Positions 60,748 through 64,000 of a DNA stretch of 64,000 nucleotides are shown here, one piece after another. Position 1 is the first letter of the stretch; every line of letters starts with the position of its first letter. The position numbers and the translations under genes are program-made. The notes beneath the pieces were generated by a model, which saw only the letters and a list, made by a program, of their open reading frames with translations, was not told where the DNA came from and ran no database searches. This stretch comes from Actinomycetes bacterium (GTDB taxonomy: Bacteria > Actinomycetota > Acidimicrobiia > Acidimicrobiales > Ilumatobacteraceae), in contig JANYKS010000004.1 of the NCBI GenBank assembly GCA_025358125.1, positions 1-64,000 on the forward strand. The letters run 5' to 3'.

Positions 60748-62010
60748 GTGAGCATCAGCACGACCGGGCCGCCGCTGGTCCCGACCGGTCGAGAGGTGCT
60801 GGCCGATCGCGACGTCCGTAACTTTCTGATCTCGCAGGTCGTGCTCTACACCGGCATCGCATTGCAGTTGGCAGTGCTCGGCAAAGAAGTGTTCGACATC
60901 ACCGGTCACGAGAGTGACCTCGCCTGGCTCGGCCTGGCCGAGTTCGCCCCGGCGCCTTTCCTCGTCTTCGTCACGGGTTCGGTCGCCGACCACTTCGACC
61001 GCAAGAAGGTCGCCGGACTCGCTCTGTTGGGCGAGTTGATGTGCGTCATCGCGCTCGCGCTGTACTCGGCTTCGAAACCAACCGCGGTGTGGCCGTTCTT
61101 CGTCGTCGCCGGCGTGTTCGGCGCGTTCCGGGCGTTCACGGCTCCTGCCATCCGAGCGATGCCCCCGATGGTCGCCCCGGACCTCGCGCTGCCGCGGGTC
61201 ATCGCGTTGTTCAGTGCCACCTCCACCGGCGCGTTCATCGTCGGCGCCGCGATCTCCGGCGTGCTGTACCTCATCGGCCCGTGGGTCGCTTACACCGTTG
61301 CCGCATCGTTGATCGCCGTCGGTCTGGGCTGGCTGATGTCGGTCCACTTCCGCCGCCAGCCGCGACCGCCGGATCCGGGCGAACGCCCGACATGGCGCTC
61401 CGCAGTCGAGGGGCTTCGTTTCATCCGGCGAACCCCGATCTTGCTGAGCATCATCTCGCTCGACCTGTTTGCCGTGTTGTTCGGCGGAGCAGTCGCACTG
61501 CTGCCTGCGATCGCCACGAAACGGCTCCACGTCGGTGACGTTGCCTATGGCTGGCTTCGTGCCGCGCCGGGCATCGGCGCGGCGCTGATGGCGATCTTTC
61601 TCGCGACGCGGCCGCTCCGCCGCCACGTCGGCAAGACTCTGCTGTTCGTCGTCGGAGTCTTCGGGGCCGGAACGGTCGTACTCGGCTACACCACGAATTT
61701 CGTCGTCGCGTTCGTCGCGCTGCTCGTGCTCACCGGTGCCGACATGGTCAGCGTGTTCGTGCGCAGTTCGCTCGTACCGCTCGTGACACCCGATGAGAAG
61801 CGAGGTCGGGTGCTGGCGGTCGAGAACGTCTTCATCGGCGCGTCGAACGAACTCGGCGCATTCGAGAGCGGCATGGTGGCCCAACAATTCGGACTCGTCA
61901 CTGCAGTCGCCGGAGGCGGCTTCGCGACGATTGGTGTCGTCGCCCTGTTCTGGATCTTGTTCCCGGCGCTGCGCCAGATCGATCGGTTCGAGGACCTCGA
62001 GCCGACGTAG
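60748..62010 (+). CDS. MFS transporter (EntS-like exporter)
   Basis: A ~420-residue transporter with 11-12 membrane segments. The start region REVLADRDVRNFLISQVVLYTGIALQL and the loop SVADHFDRKKVAGLALLG (MFS GxxxDRxxRR-type loop 2-3), FGAFRAFTAPAIRAMPPMV, and VTPDEKRGRVLAVENVFIGASNELG match the enterobactin-exporter-like subgroup. It likely exports a siderophore or drug; no biosynthetic genes are near. GTG at 60748 (after taggg) is preferred over the ATG at 60721. Confidence 0.9.
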   Translation: MSISTTGPPLVPTGREVLADRDVRNFLISQVVLYTGIALQLAVLGKEVFDITGHESDLAWLGLAEFAPAPFLVFVTGSVADHFDRKKVAGLALLGELMCVIALALYSASKPTAVWPFFVVAGVFGAFRAFTAPAIRAMPPMVAPDLALPRVIALFSATSTGAFIVGAAISGVLYLIGPWVAYTVAASLIAVGLGWLMSVHFRRQPRPPDPGERPTWRSAVEGLRFIRRTPILLSIISLDLFAVLFGGAVALLPAIATKRLHVGDVAYGWLRAAPGIGAALMAIFLATRPLRRHVGKTLLFVVGVFGAGTVVLGYTTNFVVAFVALLVLTGADMVSVFVRSSLVPLVTPDEKRGRVLAVENVFIGASNELGAFESGMVAQQFGLVTAVAGGGFATIGVVALFWILFPALRQIDRFEDLEPT

Positions 62011-62075
62011 AACGAGACCTCCCCTGTGCGATCACCGCCCGGCGCTCGCTGTTACCCGCCGGGCGGTCGCTGTTG

Positions 62076-62492
62076 TTACCCGCCGGCCACCGTGGTCGAA
62101 GTCGTAGCCGGGATCGCCGCGTCCTTCGCGGCTTCCTGGGCCGCGCGCTCGGGGCTCTCGGCTGCTTCGTGCGCCGGATCGGTATTCGACCGATGGTCCT
62201 TGCCACCGTGATGCTTGCCACCGGGACCGTGATCCTTGCCACCGGGACCCCTGCCTGCTGCCTCGGCCGCGGCCACGTCGGCGGACTCGCCGGCTTCGTG
62301 GGCAGCATCGTGGTTGCTGGTATCGACGCCGGGCGCCGCACCGGTGACGGTTGTAGATGTTGCGTCTGTCGTCGGCGTCACCGCTGTCGTCGACGAGCCG
62401 GAGAGGGCGCTTGCCACTCCGGCCGAACCGATTGCGACTCCGACGGCGATTGCTGCGGTTGCGACATGCCTACGGGAGGAGAGGAACTTCAT
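62076..62492 (-). CDS. Small secreted Ala/Thr/His-rich protein
   Basis: A 138-residue protein with a clear signal peptide (MKFLSSRRHVATAAIAVGVA then GVASALSG cleavage region). The mature part is low complexity: a Thr/Val run, Ala-Glu-rich segments (HEAGESADVAAAEAAG, HEAAESPERAAQEAA) and a Gly/His/Lys segment (GKDHGPGGKHHGGKDH) that could bind metal. Two similar HEAxES units suggest internal duplication. Function unknown. Confidence 0.75.
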   Translation of the reverse strand: MKFLSSRRHVATAAIAVGVAIGSAGVASALSGSSTTAVTPTTDATSTTVTGAAPGVDTSNHDAAHEAGESADVAAAEAAGRGPGGKDHGPGGKHHGGKDHRSNTDPAHEAAESPERAAQEAAKDAAIPATTSTTVAGG

Positions 62493-62959
62493 CGAAAGGT
62501 GTCCTTGTCGTTCGTGCGGCCGAAGTTGGCGGCACGTACATTCAGCCCTGCGAAGGTAAGGCGGAGGCAAGAGCAGCGTGAAAATTCGGGCGCGTCGAGG
62601 TTCAGCCCGAAACGCGGGGGCGTTCAGCTCCCTCTTCAGGATTTTGCGATATCGCACCTGACCAGGGGTTTCGAGGCCGGCCAGTTCGTCAGCCGGCTCC
62701 GGCCGTAGGGTTGTCTGCAAGCGGGTGGCACCGCATGTATCTCGACCTGATCGCGTTCCGCGGCGCCGACGAGCCCATGGACGCGGCCGACCTCTCGGAG
62801 AAGTTCGACTACCACGGCGAGGTGCTCGCAGCCGCCGATCTCCTCGCCGGCCGGAGCTTCCTGGAGCGGTGGTCACTGCCGGTCGCGGACCTGGACCGTG
62901 ACCGCGTCCGGCGCCTCATCGCCGAGCTCGGCCAGGGCCGCGCTGCCGCTGGTGGACCG
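62493..62959 (+). other. Mostly non-coding stretch with one unassigned frame
   Basis: The first ~220 bases carry no gene. From an ATG at 62735 a plus-strand frame reads MYLDLIAFRGADEPMDAADL, FDYHGEVLAAADLLAGRSFL and RDRVRRLIAELGQG, which looks like real, acidic protein, but it leads without a stop into the integrase remnant in a different frame. It may be a truncated gene; family not recognised. Confidence 0.4.
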
Positions 62960-63413
62960 ACTCCGCACCGGCATCGAGCGACGAGGCACCAGGGGCCAAC
63001 GGACCCGATGGCGACCTCCGGGGCCGACGCACCTACCTGCAGGCCGCGAAGTCGGCGGTGCTGCGCACCCACCTCGATCAGTTCTGCGACCGCCCGGCTG
63101 ACGCTCGCGTGTTCACCAGCAACACCGGCCGTCACTTCGACGTCGCTCACCTCAGCCGCGGGCATGGAAGCGAGCCCGGGAGCTGGGCTTCCCCGAGGGC
63201 CATCGCTTGCGTGACGTTGGCCGTCACGCCTTCCGACACCTCGCCGTCACCCGCTGGTTACGAGCCGGCGTTCCCTTGCGGACGGCAGCGCGATGGGGTG
63301 GCTGGAGCGACGTCGCCACCATGCTCCGCTGGTACGAGTCTCGGCTTCCAGGTCACGATGAATTGGCGGCAGGGAGACTCGCAGCGAGTGTTGGTGAGCA
63401 CAATTTCCGCTGA
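62960..63413 (+). pseudogene. Tyrosine recombinase C-terminal remnant
   Basis: In one frame RTYLQAAKSAVLRTHLDQF and ARVFTSNTGRHFDVAHLSR are followed, after a 2-base insertion near 63160, by WKRARELGFPEGHRLRDVG, HAFRHLAVTRWLRAGVPLRT (His-x-x-Arg) and MLRWYESRLPGHDEL with the Tyr. This is the second half of an integrase catalytic domain; the N-terminal arm and core-binding parts and the first catalytic Arg region are absent. A dead remnant, unrelated in detail to the integrase at 20.7 kb. Confidence 0.7.
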
Positions 63414-63486
63414 TAGCTACCGCACGGCCGAGTCGAGGTCGATCCTCGACGAAGCGTTGACCACGCGACTCGGAAGATCGGGCGCG

Positions 63487-63786
63487 TCAGCCGGCCAATC
63501 GGCGTCGCACCTCGGCCACGTCGGCAGCAAGGCGCTCCGCCAGCGCTCGACCATCGAGCTTGGCGACTGCGGCTCGCTGGCCGACAGCCTCAGCGAGGAG
63601 CTCGCGGACAAGATGCGACATGGTGAGGCCACGTTCGGCCGCCATGGCATCGAGACCGGTCGCCAGTTCGCCGGTGAGGCGCACAGAGAGGTGTCGGTCC
63701 TGGCCGGCGTTCACCTCAGGCAGATAGTCGATGGTCTGGCCCGTTTCTTCCTCGAGCCACTGGATCGCCTTCGGCTTCGCCATCAT
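63487..63786 (-). CDS. Ribbon-helix-helix protein (antitoxin-like)
   Basis: A 99-residue protein. After an N-terminal arm (KPKAIQWLEEETGQTIDYLP) the segment DRHLSVRLTGELATGLDAMAAERGLTMSHLVRELLAEAV is a ribbon-helix-helix fold, followed by a charged helix (RALAERLAADVAEVRRRLAG). Likely an antitoxin or small transcription regulator. It overlaps the upstream 62-residue gene by four bases, so they form an operon. Confidence 0.7.
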   Translation of the reverse strand: MMAKPKAIQWLEEETGQTIDYLPEVNAGQDRHLSVRLTGELATGLDAMAAERGLTMSHLVRELLAEAVGQRAAVAKLDGRALAERLAADVAEVRRRLAG

Positions 63787-63971
63787 TCGTTTCCCCTCTC
63801 GCGTTCGATTGCGTGCGTGATGGCGATCGCGATGTCCACCGCGAACGATCGGTTGGGATCCACTTGGCCCGTCCCAGCGATGAGCGCACGAAGGTTCATG
63901 AAGATCCGTTCGAGATCGGCCCGCGTGAGAGCCACACCGTCCTCGGGCAGCCAGTCGAGCCCCTCAGCCAT
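63783..63971 (-). CDS. Small hypothetical protein upstream of RHH gene
   Basis: A 62-residue protein (MAEGLDWLPEDGVALTRADL ... DIAIAITHAIERERGNE), mostly helical and acidic, without a motif I recognise. It starts close to a palindrome and overlaps the RHH gene by four bases. Could be the partner of the RHH protein, but it is shorter than most toxins. Confidence 0.6.
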   Translation of the reverse strand: MAEGLDWLPEDGVALTRADLERIFMNLRALIAGTGQVDPNRSFAVDIAIAITHAIERERGNE

Positions 63972-63990
63972 CGTGTGACACTGTAACACG
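63972..63990. promoter_or_regulatory. Palindrome just upstream of the RHH operon start
   Basis: cgtgtgacactgtaacacg contains gtgtgacac (perfect 4-1-4 palindrome) and an outer cgtgt/acacg pair. It ends one base before the start codon, a usual place for autoregulation by an RHH protein. Inference from position. Confidence 0.4.
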
Positions 63991-64000
63991 CCATTCGGGA

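Overview
The window is high-GC DNA with many GTG starts, heavy use of 4-base start/stop overlaps, a ~1570-residue NAD-dependent glutamate dehydrogenase, a PASTA-type Ser/Thr kinase, and LLM/PPOX flavin or F420-type oxidoreductases. Together these suggest a chromosomal segment of an actinobacterium. An Acidimicrobiia (Ilumatobacter-like) host is my guess and is not proven by anything in the sequence.

Layout. 1-7.2 kb: an alpha-glucoside utilisation locus (GH13 amylosucrase-like enzyme cut by the window edge, lipoprotein binding protein, two permeases, convergent ATPase). 7.3-10.2 kb: an overlapping minus-strand operon of a DUF2237 protein, an MpaB/DUF2236 oxygenase and a B12-mutase-like protein with a degenerate cobalamin motif. 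10.2-19.4 kb: housekeeping genes (PPOX protein, VIT1-type transporter, large NAD-GDH, patatin, gltX, YdcF-like protein). 19.5-20.6 kb: tRNA-Gln(CUG), an alpha/beta hydrolase and tRNA-Glu(CUC).

20.6-28.7 kb is a decayed mobile island beside tRNA-Glu: an intact tyrosine integrase, an excisionase-like protein, a MobF relaxase remnant lacking its HUH segment and fused end-to-end to an ECF sigma remnant, and four broken toxin-antitoxin-type loci (frameshifted VapC, truncated Doc, truncated PIN protein, disrupted small-protein pair). A glycosyltransferase, a duplicated-domain protein and a 20-bp direct repeat also lie here. 28.8-31.8 kb: a four-gene overlapping cassette (PIG-L deacetylase, methyltransferase with an in-frame TGA, GT2, acyl-CoA-dehydrogenase-like) followed by a 5'-truncated beta-helix gene.

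33-44.7 kb: patatin, FAD monooxygenase, then a probable potassium/turgor locus: a KimA-like permease fused to a C-terminal OB-fold, a PASTA kinase, and divergent kdpDE without kdpFABC.

45-54.3 kb is the most striking unit: one minus-strand purine operon purSL-purQ-purC-purE-purF-purDM-purN in which consecutive genes overlap by 4 bases (14 at purE/purF). It has a PurD-PurM fusion directly followed by purN, and a PurE with the metazoan PAICS-type (class II) signature. PurD-PurM-PurN is the domain order of eukaryotic GART, and class II PurE explains why no purK is present.

54.4-64 kb: an N-succinylamino-acid-racemase/OSBS-like enzyme divergent from its usual GNAT partner, an LLM oxidoreductase, hydrolases, SDR, amidase, MFS exporter, a secreted small protein, an integrase remnant and an RHH operon at the right edge. 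All calls are from reading motifs; no database search was made.
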